Positions 13,901 to 26,528 of a stretch of DNA of 64,000 bases are shown in pieces. The stretch lies in assembly GCA_963675135.1 (NCBI GenBank), contig OY776122.1, positions 84,206,472 through 84,270,471 of the forward strand, in the 5' to 3' direction. Source of the DNA: Galeopsis tetrahit. Taxonomy: Eukaryota; Streptophyta; Magnoliopsida; Lamiales; Lamiaceae. Position 1 is the stretch's first letter, and each line of letters opens with the position of its first letter. The notes under the pieces are model-generated. The model was given only the letters and a program-made list of their open reading frames with translations. It did not search any database and was not told the origin of the DNA. The translations under genes and the position numbers were made by a program.

Positions 13901-14576
13901 CCAACGCCGGCTCCGACGCCACCACCAACGGAAACGAATGCGAGTCCGTAATATGCCAATGGAAAACGTTCAATTTATTCATACCCATCGTCCGAATCAA
14001 TCGCACCAAATCCTCAACTCCGTAGTAGTTTCTCGAAGTATCGAGCATGATTCCCCTGTGCATAAACAGTGGTACGTCGGAAATGTACAACCCGCACGCA
14101 ACCCTAGACGGATTTGAATACACCAGCTGCGAAAACGTCTCTAGCCCCCGCATCGCCCCCCACGCCGTTCCGGCCTCTAATTCCGCCGCGCCTCCGTCCG
14201 AAGGCACGCTGAGGGAGTACGATTCGTTAACGCCGTGAGTTAACGGGGCGGAGGTGTCGGAGATGGTTATAATTAGGTTAGTGAGCGGCGGCGCTGACGT
14301 CAGGTTGAGTTGTGGAGTGACGAGGGGGTAGTGGTGCTCCGTCAGGATTTGGTTGAGGTAGCGGTTGACGGCGGCGGCGAGGTAAAGGTGGGGCGGGGCG
14401 GAGATGGTGAAGATCGGGGACAGCGCGATTGCCTGCGGTTGGGGCCATTGGAAAGTGGTGGGCTTGGGCCAGACGTTGATTGGATATCCAACGGCTGAGA
14501 TTTGAGGAAATGTTGTATAGAGAGTGATTAAGGATATTAAGAGGAGAGTAAATGAGGGATTAGTTCTATAATCCAT
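10963..14576 (-). CDS. HEXO2: Beta-N-acetylhexosaminidase, GH20, HEXO2 type
   Basis: Two exons, 14576-13787 and 11909-10963, join in phase 1 to give 578 residues, matching Arabidopsis HEXO2 in length and two-exon structure. A signal peptide covers about residues 1-28. The N-terminal non-catalytic domain spans to about 165. The GH20 barrel follows, with HRGIMLDTSRNYY, NVFHWHITDSHSFP and EIDMPAHTGSW. The last motif is created exactly across the splice junction, which confirms it. The catalytic Asp-Glu pair is in GADEITPNCW (D336, E337). The C-terminal part holds VLWSEQADP and WPRASAMAETLW. The enzyme removes terminal GlcNAc or GalNAc. In Arabidopsis HEXO2 is reported at the plasma membrane/apoplast, and the location here is inferred from that. 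Many N-x-S/T sequons fit a secreted glycoprotein. The 1.88-kb intron is AT-rich with a poly-A run near 13580 and no recognised gene. Confidence 0.93.
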
Positions 14577-14628
14577 ATTTTGGATGTAATTGCGTAGTAG
14601 CCTTAATTTGCTGATCCATGCAATGTGT

Positions 14629-14639
14629 CTATTTATATA
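14629..14639 (-). promoter_or_regulatory. Probable TATA box of HEXO2-type gene
   Basis: The minus strand reads TATATAAATAG here, 53-63 bp upstream of the start codon at 14576. This is a good match to plant TATA boxes and would place the transcription start close to 14600. Position and motif are seen; function is inferred. Confidence 0.5.
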
Positions 14640-17294
14640 TCCTCTTTGGATTTATTTATTTATTTGATTAACTAGATAGAACATCGTAAAAGCTAGCTAG
14701 TATGATAATGTAAAAATAAAATACAACCGAAATCGGCTTGGACTGCACAAGGTTTTTGCAGGCTCTCAGCTCATGAATAATAATATGATGTACAACAATA
14801 AATAAATAGTTTGAATATGAAGTACGTATTATTTCCATCAACTTTGTGCACACGATTTATATACTCCGGTACTTTGTCATTTTTAAGTATTTCGTATGAG
14901 TGATTTTATTCTTGTTGCATCTTACATCCTATGTTATTATGGTTGATTATATTTATCCAACAAGCCTATGTTATTATAGTTGGTTTATCCAACAAATTTA
15001 TGGTTGATTTATCCAACAAGCCTATGTTATTACGGTTGGATTTGCCAACAAGCTTATGAAATTGTATGCATGGTCCACTATAAATTTTTCACTTTTCTTT
15101 TAGAGATATTTCAGAATAAGTTTTTCATTTCAATTTTTTTCTATTTTTTGCATATTATTTTCTCTTTCTTAATCAAATCATTGGAGTATATTTTATCTAT
15201 TATTTTATCATACTTCATCTCATACTCATCTATTACACATAAGGGGAGGGGGAGTATATTTAAACATGACAGTAACTCGATCATATATAGTTATATAATA
15301 GTATAGATTAATAAGATTAAAAGGCAAAGAGAAATAAAATATGCGTAATTAAGTTGGCGTTCACTAGTAGTTTGTTTGGTAATGATCTGGCGTCCACTGA
15401 ATTTGAACTTTAAAATTTACTTCAGACCAAAAGTAAAAATAGAAGCTTTATAGTAAGGTCATAATCATTCGATTAATTCATAATGCATTGTTCTAATGCC
15501 AATAAGAAAATGGTAATGTTAAGGACAAATAACCATTAACATTAGCAGTAAACTCCAAATTGAACTATTTTTTCTCATTGTATTACTAATTTAATCTCCA
15601 AAGTAAATAAAATAAAATGGCCGGCAAGCGTCTTTGCGCAACTAGCTTGACTAAAAATATGTGTGGTTATCTCAATAATGAATTGAGGGACATCAGATTC
15701 GTTTGTTCACGAGATAGTGACAATTGTGTGCTTTAAATATGGCTTCTTAATAAAATTTAATTCTTTGTTAGTTGACATAACTACACTTAAAAACAAAAAG
15801 GGAAAAATCAAGAGACATCCATTTGGAATGATCTAATTTTAAATTTTAAGTATGTCTCAATACTTGCTCGTAAAAATAGTTAAAGTAAGAAAGAAGCAAA
15901 TACTTAATTTAGAAATATGTTGTATATCAGTTTTATCAAGATTACTACTCCCTCCATTCTACAATAAGAGCATATTTGCTTCATAGATTGGAAAAAGATG
16001 GATTTAGATGTGGTGGAATGTGTAAAACTTGGCTTCATAAATCCAATGAGAGGCTAGATTGTCTAAACCCATGAAATCTAGTTTATAAAATCCGAGTCAA
16101 ATTATATATAAACTCGGGTCAAAGTGTTTAAAGTTATGAGAAACCAAACATGAGAGAAAATGGGTTTACATATCAAATCCATCACTAAACCCCCCTAAAC
16201 CCAATGAAACAAACATACAAGTGTTGTTTTAGCCTTTTTTTTTTCTTGTACATACATAAGTGATGTATTAGAATTTTTACACCGTTTGTTCTTATTATGC
16301 CCTCCCTTTTAACTTTAGAAAATCTCATAATTTCTATCTTACTTTTATTTGAGACATAAATTTAAAAATAATTGATTAAAAGAATTTGGAAAGATTTGAA
16401 GGAAATTAATTTAATTAAAAACTTCATTTATTATGTAAAGGTATACTTGTCAATATATACCATGTCTTAATTTCAACAAATTTTATAAAAACAACATTTA
16501 TTGTTGAACGGTGAGAGTATTTGCTAATGTGAATTTTCTTGACCAATTCTCATTAAGAGAGTTGGTACCTGATATTCTCTTGTAAAGAGGACGTTCAATC
16601 ATTTCTCACCGTAATTATATGGGGAAATCACTTTCTAGTACATTTGAGGATTTCTTACTATACAATCACTTTCTAGTACATTTCATATTTAAACAAACAT
16701 TTCACATTTACACCAAATATTTCACATTCACATTTCACATTTAAAAGTGATTGTATTAAATTGTGGGGAGAAGTTGGATTTTGTATCAAAAAATGAATAA
16801 TCACTAATTATCTCAATTTGTAGGTCCTATGATCATAATAAACAAACAAACCTTAAAAATGAAAAACAAAAGTATGAAGTTGCAATATGTATGGCGGCCT
16901 AAAATAGAGGAAATATTTGTTTTAGTCCTTTAAGTTTGAGTGATTCCAAAATAAATCCTTTAAGTTTTTAACTTTACAAAATACATCCTATATCTTACAA
17001 GCTATTAATTTTAGTTCTTTTTAAAATCTATTTTAGTCCTTTAAATTTAAATTCCAATTTTAATAAAATTTAAGGTATAATTTATTCCTTCTAAACAGAA
17101 AATATTTTATTTAAATCTATTTTCTATTTTTCTGTTTTATTGAATACTGATTTTAATAGGAGTATTTCAATTGTAATATCTTCAAGTCTTGTAATAAACA
17201 AGATGGGCCCAGATTGGCTCAAAAATAAACATTTAGGTATAATTAGGGTTAACCTTTATGGGCTCTCTTATCCCATTGGCCATGCTAAATGTTT
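14640..17294. other. Intergenic region with a short minisatellite
   Basis: No gene is recognised. At about 14930-15056 a roughly 36-bp unit containing CCTATGTTATTAT and TTTATCCAACAAG is repeated about four times with drift. A lone half of a CTCCCTCC (Stowaway-like) end sits near 15948. GGGGAAATCACTTTCTAG at 16621 resembles the end of the Mutator-like element in the neprosin intron, but I found no partner end. The rest is AT-rich with no structure I can support. Confidence 0.5.
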
Positions 17295-18117
17295 ATAATA
17301 AAAGGACACGGATAAATGCCCCAAAATATTTATATTTTCACCCACGGATGATTTCAACCCCAAATATGAGTTCACCCACCCCATAAAATACCATAAATAA
17401 CCTTTCTCCTACCAAAAGTTTTGAATCAAAACTTAAAAAACTTGGTCGAGTTTTATTTCAAAACTTGGAACTTTTTCCGAAAAATCTCATAAAACTTGGC
17501 GAATCAGTGCTGAATTATTGCAAAACGCGATTTTGTTTTGAAAAAAACTCGGAAACGAAATACACTACACACATATTCATTACAACTACACAATCATGCA
17601 ACAATATGCTTAAATAAAACAATAATAACATGAAGAATAATCGATTACAAATAAATACGGAATACTATGTTTTGGGTGGGAGAGGGATGCAAAAAGTTTT
17701 TTATTTTTTGTTAAGGGTTGGGGGTGAATCAAAACGTGGATTTTTTTTTTGAAACATCTCACAAAACTCGGTGAACCAGTGCTGAATTTTTGCAATACAC
17801 AATTTTTTTTTTTTTAAAATAAAAAACAAAATACACTACACATATATTCATTACAAGTTCTACATGCACAATCATGCAACAATATGATAAATAAAATAAT
17901 AATAACATGAAGAATAATCAATTACAAATAAATACAGAGTACTATGTTTTGGGTGGGTGATGGATGCAAAAAGTGTATTTATTTTGTTTTGTTTAGAATG
18001 AGACTCAACACATCAAAGTAATATAGTCTTTTTGTCAATTTAGTTCAAAAAATATATAAATTGGGATGGAGTGAAGGCATAATATGTTTGGAGCATTTAT
18101 CCGTGGCCATAATAAAA
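17295..18117. mobile_element. Non-autonomous Mutator-like element with internal tandem duplication
   Basis: Direct repeats ATAATAAAA at 17295-17303 and 18109-18117 (9 bp, exact) flank an 805-bp element (17304-18108). The ends are GGACACGGATAAATGCCCC and, reading inward from the right, GGCCACGGATAAATGCTCC. Inside, about 17480-17706 is duplicated in direct orientation at about 17751-17975, each copy containing AGTGCTGAATT, TATTCATTACAA, AATCATGCAACAATATG and ATACTATGTTTTGGGTGGG. There is no coding capacity. The 9-bp duplication and paired ends support a Mutator-superfamily origin. Confidence 0.75.
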
Positions 18118-18261
18118 AAAAATTGATATTTAATTAGTCTATTAGGCAGTTAGGCTTATATATTATTTCGAAAAAAAAATAGTGTGTATCCTTGTATAAA
18201 AAATATGATGATCTAAGACTAAGTATTGTACATGCTTTCAAACAAAAAAAAGACTATATTA

Positions 18262-18476
18262 TACTACCTCCGTCCATGAAAAATTTGTATAATCACTCTC
18301 ACGATATACACGTTTTTATCTTTTATACAATATTTTTTAGAGTTCATCGTACATGTACTCAATCAAACTACTTTATATATAAAAGTTTATAAAATTGTCT
18401 TCAAGGCTCTAATTATTACACTTTTTTCTTAAATTTCGTTCTATCAAATGCAAACTTTTCAGGGACGAAGGGAGTA
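18262..18476. mobile_element. Stowaway-like MITE
   Basis: TA dinucleotides flank a 211-bp segment (18264-18474) with inverted ends CTACCTCCGTCCATGAAAAA and, reading inward from the right, CTCCCTTCGTCCCTGAAAAG. The CTCCCTCCGTCC terminus with a TA target duplication is the classical Stowaway (Tc1/Mariner-derived) signature. The termini are slightly decayed. Confidence 0.75.
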
Positions 18477-19289
18477 CATGAATGGGATGTCTCATTAATT
18501 TATATACTCATAGTTGGTAGCATAATATTATGTTTTATTATAACACGACAAAATAAAAAAGAAATATTTGAGAGTTTATCGAGAGGAAAAACAAAATATG
18601 TACTAGTTGAACCATGCAAAAATGTTACAATTTTATTCGAACTTTTGCTTTCCTCGAAATTAATATGAAAATGAAGTATGATGTAGAAGTAACGGAAAGG
18701 AAAGGAAGACTTCAATAAAACAGAAGTAATTACGTAAAAGCAAACATAAAATTAAGCCACTTCGCTAATTTTTTTTTTGCAGTATGTGAATATAATAGTG
18801 GGACAGAGGAGTATTATTTAAGTCGTATTTTATTATAAACACGTTCATCTAATATAATTAATGATTAATATTATTTGTGATAAAATTATTGCCTTATATT
18901 GTGTGTGTTTACTGTTTAGAGACAGCCGGTACGTATGCATCAAATTATATTAGTAAAATTGAAACAGAAAGGAAGACTTCATGAATAGAAAAGAAGGATT
19001 ACTTAAAGCAAACATCAAAGCAACTTAACTAACTTTATACCTTTCTGTTGTGACTAAACAAATTTAAGAAGCTAGTATAATGGATAATGTGTTTCTTATT
19101 TGACCATTTTTTACTTTTTATAAAATAGTATTCGAAAGTATTTATTTAATTTAATTATACATTTAATAGTCTCACAAAAAAAAAACACTTTGCACGTATG
19201 TAGGAATAATGCATGCAAATATGTGGTTCTGCATTAAGGGGTGAATTTCTTGTCGTTTCATGTTGCAACAAGTTAAATGGAAATATACA

Positions 19290-19560
19290 TTTTTAAAGGG
19301 GTTGGTCTGCTATTGACTCGAGTGCATGTTGTGCACTCTAGTCCTTGTTGCACTTTTCAGTTTATTGACTTACACTTTTTAGTAAATGGTGTTGCACTTT
19401 CCAATTATTAAATTGTATAATACAAAGTAATATTTTTAGTAATAATTGAAAAGTGCAACACCATTTACCAAAAAGTGCAAGTCAGTAAAACTGAAAAGTG
19501 CACATGGACTAGGGTGCACAACATGCACTCGAGTGCATACTAGACTTTACCTTTTTAAAG
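19290..19560. mobile_element. Foldback element copy 1 (253 bp)
   Basis: The 9-bp repeat TTTTTAAAG at 19290-19298 and 19552-19560 flanks a nearly perfect palindrome (19299-19551). The left end reads GGGTTGGTCTGCTATTGAC and the right end, read inward, GGTAAAGTCTAGTATGCAC. Both then run into CTCGAGTGCATGTTGTGCAC. The arms carry the family hallmark phrases AAAAGTGCAACACCATT and AAGTGCAAGTCAGTAAA. The target duplication size suggests Mutator-type mobilisation. It is non-coding. Confidence 0.8.
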
Positions 19561-20662
19561 TGATATTATTGATAAAAATAAATTTTCAATTGAAATGATC
19601 GACGAGAATTACTTTTCAAGCATGTAATTTTGTATTTTGTGAGGTGAACTTATATAAATTCTTATGTAGAATATGAAATGCCATATAAAATGAAAATTAC
19701 AAAATAAAAGCTTTAAGCCGGACCTTTTATCTTCATATGTCATTTATATTTACATCATGTAATTCTAAAATATTTATCATGTATCACATATAACATCACT
19801 AATTAATACTTTCCTGTTCTCATTATGCTCATTTTAAAGTTGATGGGTGGGAGTATTTGTGGAATCTAATTATAAATAAATTAAAAAAACTGGACAACAA
19901 ATAAAGAAAAATGAGAATAATAAAATTCAACGTGTTAATATGTAATTAAATGTTTGCTCTCATCTCTTACTCAATTATATTTCATTGATGAGGCCGTACG
20001 TTGTTTAATTCATACATATTTCAATAATGGAACAGCAATGTGAATGCGGATTATATTTACTTGTCTTCATAAATTAGACATGTAATTTGAAGCATGCACA
20101 ATTATTAAGGTATTGTTTACGATAAAATATAATAATTGGCGATCAAATTTGTCCAAACGTGCTAACCACATATGTTTGAAATAGTGTTTACCCGCACTTA
20201 ATTATTGGTTAATAGTTTTTAGATATATAATCGATTGTCAAATGTCAATGGACCATGAATATACGATAAGCATATGCCAAAATTATCCATGACATTTTCT
20301 TGATTATATTTGTTTAAATGATCAAAGACACAGTCATATCCTAATTAATCATATCTACATCATTTATTTTTAAAAAAAAAGGTTCTTCATTTAACCATTC
20401 GTAAGTGACACGTAAGAAATAAACTACCTTAAAATACAATTTTGCATACATGGATTGATGATTAATATCCATATAGGCATATTCTATTAATTATCGAAAA
20501 GATTGGAATTATTATATATAGTCATAGGAAACTCAATTGACCAAAGGGTTATTCCTTGCACGAAATGCAAAAGAACTAATTAAAGTCAGTTTCTTGCTTG
20601 TCCTTTGGTTTTAGAACTCTTTTCAATTTCCATCAGAATATACGTCCCTTCCATTGCTCATA

Positions 20663-20673
20663 CTTATAAATAT
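20663..20673 (+). promoter_or_regulatory. Probable TATA box of the VPS62-like gene
   Basis: CTTATAAATAT lies about 48-58 bp upstream of the start codon at 20721, a usual spacing for a plant core promoter with a short leader. Confidence 0.45.
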
Positions 20674-20720
20674 TCCATTCATTATTGAAAGTTATTACTT
20701 GGATTTTACACGTTGAGAAA

Positions 20721-22529
20721 ATGGGGAGTGGAATTTCTTCAAAGATCTCTGATGTTTTCAAGAAAAAACACAACCCTCTTCCTATTGAAACCTTCTTCAC
20801 ACTTCCTTCAGCACTGCCCTCATGGCCTTCAGGTACGTCATAATAGATATTTGATCACCGTTAATGAGCTGATTGAAATAATTCACGTGGCACGTTAACG
20901 TGATAGTGATATTTAGGAATTATGTATTGTCCGTACCTAATTACTAAACATTATGTTGTATGATTGATCAGGTGATGATTTTGCTAGTGGGATTATTGAT
21001 CTAGGAGGATTGGAAATTCAACAAGTATCGAAATTCGACAAAGTTTGGGCTACAAAAGAAGGTGGGCCCGATAATCTTGGAGCAACTTTTTTCGAGCCAT
21101 CTTCAATACCTGATGGATTCTTCATGCTCGGTTGCTATGCCCAACCGAACAACAAGCCTCTTTCCGGTTGGGTTCTTGTCGGAAAAGATGCATCGAACGA
21201 TCCATCAAACGGGGCACTCAAGCCGCCTACTGATTACACTCTTGTTTGGAGTAGTGATTCTTCGAAACTTAAACAAGATGGGATAGGCTACATTTGGCTT
21301 CCTACGCCTCCTGATGGCTACAAGGCCATCGGGCTTGTTATCACGGGCTCGTCTGATAAGCCAGCCCTTGATAAAATCCATTGCGTTCGGGCTGATTTCA
21401 CGGAGCAGAACGAGAATGAGAGGTGGGTGTGGGGGTTGGGGAAGGATGTTAATCCTAATGGGATTAATGTATATAGTTCAAGGCCAAGAAACAGAGGAGT
21501 TGAAGCAATGGGGGTTCTTACAGGCACATTTGTTGTTCAAAATAATGGGGCTGATTTGGATTTGTCTTGTCTGAAAAATGTTAGTGGCAATCGAAATGCT
21601 ATGCCTAATGGTGATCAGATTAATGCATTGGTTCATGCTTATTCTCCACGTGTATATTTTCACCCTGATGAAGACTATTTCCCTTCGTCTGTGGCTTGGT
21701 TCTTTGAGAATGGTGCCCTTTTGTACGCGAAAGGGGACGAATCGAGGCCCGTTGCTATTGACCCGAGTGGGTCGAATCTCCCACAAGGAGGCGAAAATGA
21801 TGGGGCGTATTGGATTGATCTTCCTATTGATAATGCAGAGAAGGAAAGGGTCAAGAAAGGTGATTTATCAAATGCATATGCTTATATGCATGTGAAACCG
21901 ATGTTTGGTGGGACATTTACGGATATAGCGATATGGGTTTTTTACCCTTTCAACGGCCCGGCTAGGGCAAAAATTGAGTTTTTCAACGTGTCCTTGGGAA
22001 AAATCGGGGAACATGTTGGTGATTGGGAGCATCTTACATTAACTTTAATGGGGAGTTAAAGAGTTTGTACTTTTCTCAACATAGTAAGGGTGTTTGGGTC
22101 GATGTATCGCAACTAGAGTTTGAAAACGGGAATGGGAATAGGCCGGTGGCGTATTCGTCATTGCATGGGCACGCATTGTACCCGAGGCCAGGCTTGGTGC
22201 TGCAAGGGAATGGAAATGTTGGGATAAGAAATGATAGTGCTAAGGGAAAGTTTTCGATGGACTCGAGTTCGAGGTTTCAAGTGATTGATGCCGAGTATTT
22301 GGGCTCGGTATATGTTCAGCCCGCGTGGCTGAACTATGCTAGAAAATGGGGCCCAAAGATGGTCTATAGTACTGAGGATGAGATTAAGAAGGTGGAGAAG
22401 CTTTTGCCTGGAAAACTGAAGAGCGCATTTGATAAACTTATGAGAGGTCTTCCAAATGAGGTATTTGGCGAAGATGGGCCTACTGGGCCTAAGGGAAAAG
22501 ATAGCTGGTTTGGTGATGATAGATCTTAA
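20721..22529 (+). CDS. VPS62/DUF946 family protein, reading frame apparently broken
   Basis: Exon 1 is 20721-20832 (MGSGISSKISDVFKKKHNPL start) and exon 2 starts at 20972 after a GT-AG intron, phase 1. The product is a plant vacuolar protein sorting-associated 62 / DUF946 protein: DLGGLEIQQVSKFDKVWATK, PDGFFMLGCYAQPNN, YSPRVYFHPDEDYFPSSVAWFF, and then FSQHSKGVW, SSLHGHALYPRPGLVLQG and VYVQPAWLNYARKWGP. At about 22040-22043, just after GDWEHLTL, the frame shifts. The first frame stops at 22059, while the rest of the protein continues in another frame to the stop at 22527-22529. Family members have about three more residues (L-R-V-S-N-F type) at this spot, so a roughly 10-nt deletion is inferred. 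It could be a real null allele or an assembly error. There is no room for a normal intron. The family's biochemical function is poorly known. Confidence 0.8.
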
Positions 22530-23023
22530 CTTCTTTATTTGTGTCTAATTTATTTTTACGTTTTAAGTTATTTCAGTTTTTTTTTTCTTATTATTACGTT
22601 ATGTGTATAAAGTTATATTCTTATTGTTGTACACATAGAATTCTTATTATCATGTTATATTTGATTTTTTTTTAATAATACCATTTTTACATTTAGTCTA
22701 TAGGCCCAAATTCGTTGGCCCACATTCAGTGTTTCTTTTTTGAAATGATGGCAATCCACAAAGAATAGGCCTCTTGTGTACTAGAGTATTAATTAAAGCG
22801 CGTAACAATTCTTTATATATAAAAAAAATTCAATTAATTAGCACAAGGTTCTCGATTTAAATCTTCCTCACATTTTTCACTTAAAAAAAAAAAAAAAAAC
22901 TAAAAAATGCATGTACTGCGTGAACTTATCAGTATAATATTACATGCATTTTTCGTTAGTGATAACACTTTTTATTGTATTTTTCAATAAGTATATTAAC
23001 ACTTTTTCAAGCAAATTTGACGA
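22530..23023. other. Downstream flank of the VPS62-like gene
   Basis: AT-rich DNA with poly-A/T tracts (for example around 22883). Presumed 3' UTR and spacer; no gene or element is recognised. Confidence 0.4.
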
Positions 23024-23027
23024 GAGG

Positions 23028-23690
23028 GGTGTGCAAAGTATGGTTCAAACCGACCAAATCAGACCATTAAATATGGTTCGGTTTTTGGTTTACGGTTCAA
23101 TTTACGGTTTTTAGAATTGGTTTTTTTTAGTATGGTTTGATTTATGGTTTTCACTAATGAAAAACCGCAAAAAACCGAACCAAACCGAATTTATTTTATA
23201 TATAAACCCAAGACATTTTTCAAGCCGGCAAGCTCAATTGTCCAAAGCCAAAAACCCTACCCATTCTTTTTTATTTAGTATTTAGCGCATCTACATGTAT
23301 GACGCTCTCAGCCTCTCACAATATCACTCAATCTGAATCTTGAAGAAGCTAGAAGTTTGTTGTTTCTTTTTGTGGTTAATTAGATATTTTTTTCACAACT
23401 AGTTTGTAAACATTGTAATAACATTTCGTCTATTCGGATTATATTTTGGATTATTGGGATTTCATTTTATCTATTATTGAGATTGTGTTTTACATTTTTA
23501 TTAATTATTGTGTATAGGGAAAACAAATGAGCAAAACTACGGTTCGGTCAAAACTGATCGAACCGTCCAAAATATTATGGTTTCAAACCGAACAATTTTT
23601 ATAAATACGGTTTTGAAAAAAAATAACAATTTATAATTTGGTTTACGATTTATGGACGGTTTGATTAACCGAACCATGCACCCCTAGACG
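23028..23690. mobile_element. TIR element rich in GGTT/AACC motifs
   Basis: The left end AGGGGTGTGCAAAGTATGG and the right end, read inward, AGGGGTGCATGGTTCGG form an inverted pair. The interior is dominated by CGGTT, AACCGAACC and GGTTTACGG motifs on both strands. No open frame of note. I could not find an exact target duplication (only GACG shared), so superfamily is uncertain, possibly hAT-like. A relative with similar ends (GTGGTGTGCATAGATTGG) occurs at about 54090-54945. Confidence 0.5.
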
Positions 23691-23774
23691 CGATCCACAA
23701 GATTTTCTAAATGGGTGGACGCAACCCGTAAAAAGTTGTTGAATTGGAATGCATGAGTGATGAGTGTAGTTGAG

Positions 23775-23945
23775 ATGTTACCCTCTACGAAAGATTCCGT
23801 TTACTATTGTCTATCTCTATTAATTGTATTAGGTGGGTAAAACACTTGTCACTCTGGCCTGCATGCCTTAATATAAAACAATAATAACATCTCAGAAATT
23901 TGACCATGCACTATTGTATTCAACTTGTATTTTAAAATAGTCTTA
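23775..23945. repeat. Dispersed repeat, second copy in a PP2A intron
   Basis: The segment with CACTTGTCACTCTGGCCTGC, CATCTCAGAAATTTGACCATG and CAACTTGTATTTTA is repeated in the same orientation at about 38005-38150 inside the PP2A gene. It is an unclassified dispersed repeat. Confidence 0.6.
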
Positions 23946-24556
23946 AAAAAAATTCTATGTTTTAGAAGTCAAAGTTAATTTTTAAATTGAAAAAATTATG
24001 ATCTCCTTGATTATGACAAACTAAAACAAAGTGGGTCTGATAGTGTTAGTATGTGAACTATCAGTATGTGTGATCAGTTAGTGACGGAGCCAGAAAATCT
24101 TGGTAGGGAGCCCGATTAACATTACTTTAAAGATAAAATAATATGTATTTATTATATTCATTAAAATTTTATATGAGAAAATTGTCAATACATTTTATTA
24201 AATTAAAGGGGAAATTATTGTTAAGGTAATTTCACTAAGAGATTTATCTAATAGGGAATAGGTTTTTTTTTTTTTAAATCTATTAGAGTCAAAATGGCAC
24301 CTAATAAGACATAGTTGCCCTTTACCAATTTAAATAATTTGAAATTAATTGAATTTACATCAAATCTTTTGAATTAATGCAGTTCCTGGTTTTACGCATA
24401 TTCCTAAAATTAAACAATTCGAATTAATTGTTAATTATTCAAACAAATAAAGTATTCAAATATTCAATTATCCAAACAAATAAAGTTAAAAATTCTGAAT
24501 TTTATGATCAAAAAATAAGCGTGTCATAGAGTATACAATTCCCAATATGTTGAATA

Positions 24557-24601
<45 letters not shown>

Positions 24602-24918
24602 GATTATGAATTTTAATATGAACAGTGAAATGAATTTTGGTATGTAGAAATGGGTTATGAAGACATATGTTCATTTCAATATGAAGTTTAAAACGGCATA
24701 CATGACTGAATTTTTTGGTATGCATAAAATAACATGAACCAATGTGCACAGAGTGACATGCATGTCAATATGCAAAATAGACGTGCACATTTGTAAATGA
24801 CATATTCAAAAAGCGGTTTGTTGTGATGTAGGGATTTCATACTTAATTCAGTTAATATCACTGAAAAGATTTGTTCAGAATAATAAGACGAAGACATAAA
24901 ATGATAATGCCTACATCG

Positions 24919-26288
24919 GTATCTGTTGGGATATGAATCCTTGAAACAATGTTCTAATTGATGATTGTATGTTTTGATGGCCAAAAGCAACTTAAAGTTA
25001 GTAATATATGTGGTTCTAAGTCATCTTAACTGAGTCATATGAAATAAGTTTACTGATCTTAATGAGATATTGAAATCTGAGTTACTGATCTTATTGTGTT
25101 TACTGATCTGATATATGAACTATTAGGAACTAAGCTGATGTTTGTATTGTATAGACAGCTTATAGTATAGGACTTTGATATACTCATCTGTATATAGTTC
25201 AGTTGATGTATAGATAGGTTTTATATATGTAAAGTTGTATTTTATTGTATTCAGCATTGTAATAGTTTAGAACAGTAGTTTAGAACACTAGATTAGAAGA
25301 AGATCAGAAGACTAATGAAGACTCAGAAGACTACTTCAGAATAAGAAGACTTCAAAGAAGAGTTGAAGAGAAGCTTAGAAGAATTCTGGAGAAGTACAGA
25401 ACAGTTTTAAGTTACTGTGCTGACTGGCTCAGAACAGTAAGTTACTGTGCTGATTTGGTGAATTTGAAGAATAAGTTTGGAAATCTTATTTAAAGTGTAA
25501 CTGAATTTATATTTGAAGATATGCTGACTTGGAAAAAGAAGGAAGTTACAAAGTCGGTTACAAGAAGAAGTTACAAAAACAGTTTTAGAGTTAGTTGAGA
25601 GTTAGTTCACAAACTGCTAACTGTCATACTAAATTCTATAAATACTGTATGATCTCCTACTTGAAGAGACTACTGCTACTACTGAACAATTACTGATCTT
25701 AAAGAATTCAAGAGCAAGTCTACAAGCAAGAACTCACAGAGTTAAGGAAATCGAATTAAGGAGAAGCCACTGAATTGAAGAGAAGAAATCAAAGGCTACT
25801 CAAAGAGAAGTTTTACTTTTCAGTTTTAAGTTTGTGTTTTGTAAAAAAGTGTGCTAGTTACTTGTAGAATTACTAGTAGATCGAAGATACACTTGGAAGT
25901 GTAATCGAAAAGATCACAGTCTTAATCTTGGGACTTTAAGCCACAAGAAACTCAAGGAAGAGTTAATAAAACATCACAACTGGAATTGTGAGAGTGGATG
26001 TAGACTTTTTGGTCGAACCACTATAAAATTCTGTGTTCTTTACATTTTCTGTTTGATATTTGTTTAAACAAGAACAGTAGAATTGTCTAAGTAAAGATCT
26101 GATTAAAAGTTGAGTATAAAATTAAAACTGGAAGTACTGATCTGACTCAGTAAGAACAGTACTATTCAGAACACTATTCCGCATTATAAACTCTGATATT
26201 TTGAAAGATTTTTGAAAGTCTATTCACCCCTCCCCTCTAGACTTTCTTAGCTTACTCAATCTTAACTCAACTTGGGACCAACAGTATC
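24919..26288. mobile_element. Solo LTR of a Copia (Sirevirus-like) retrotransposon
   Basis: The 1,360-bp segment 24924-26283 starts TGTTGGGATATG and ends GGGACCAACA, i.e. TGTTGG...CCAACA. It is flanked by an exact 5-bp target duplication GTATC at 24919-24923 and 26284-26288. A TATA-like TCTATAAATACT lies at 25636-25647. The tail TATTCACCCCTCCCCTCTAG near 26220 resembles Sirevirus LTR ends; that lineage assignment is from memory of the type. No internal coding region remains, consistent with LTR-LTR recombination. Confidence 0.85.
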
Positions 26289-26528
26289 CATATTTCATAT
26301 GGAAAGTTCATTTTGATATGAAGTTGTAAGAGTAGTATATGCACCTTTCAGATGCACTGCGAATAGCAATTGAATAATAAGTCTATCGAAATTCAAGCTG
26401 GAAAAGCTGATTGTAAACCAAACAACATGTGAATAAAAATAAAGGTTGTTTCAATTTTGATGAATTTCCAACAAGTACATACTACAAAAAGAAATACATC
26501 AAGTACATACTAGGGAAAATGTGGGTGT

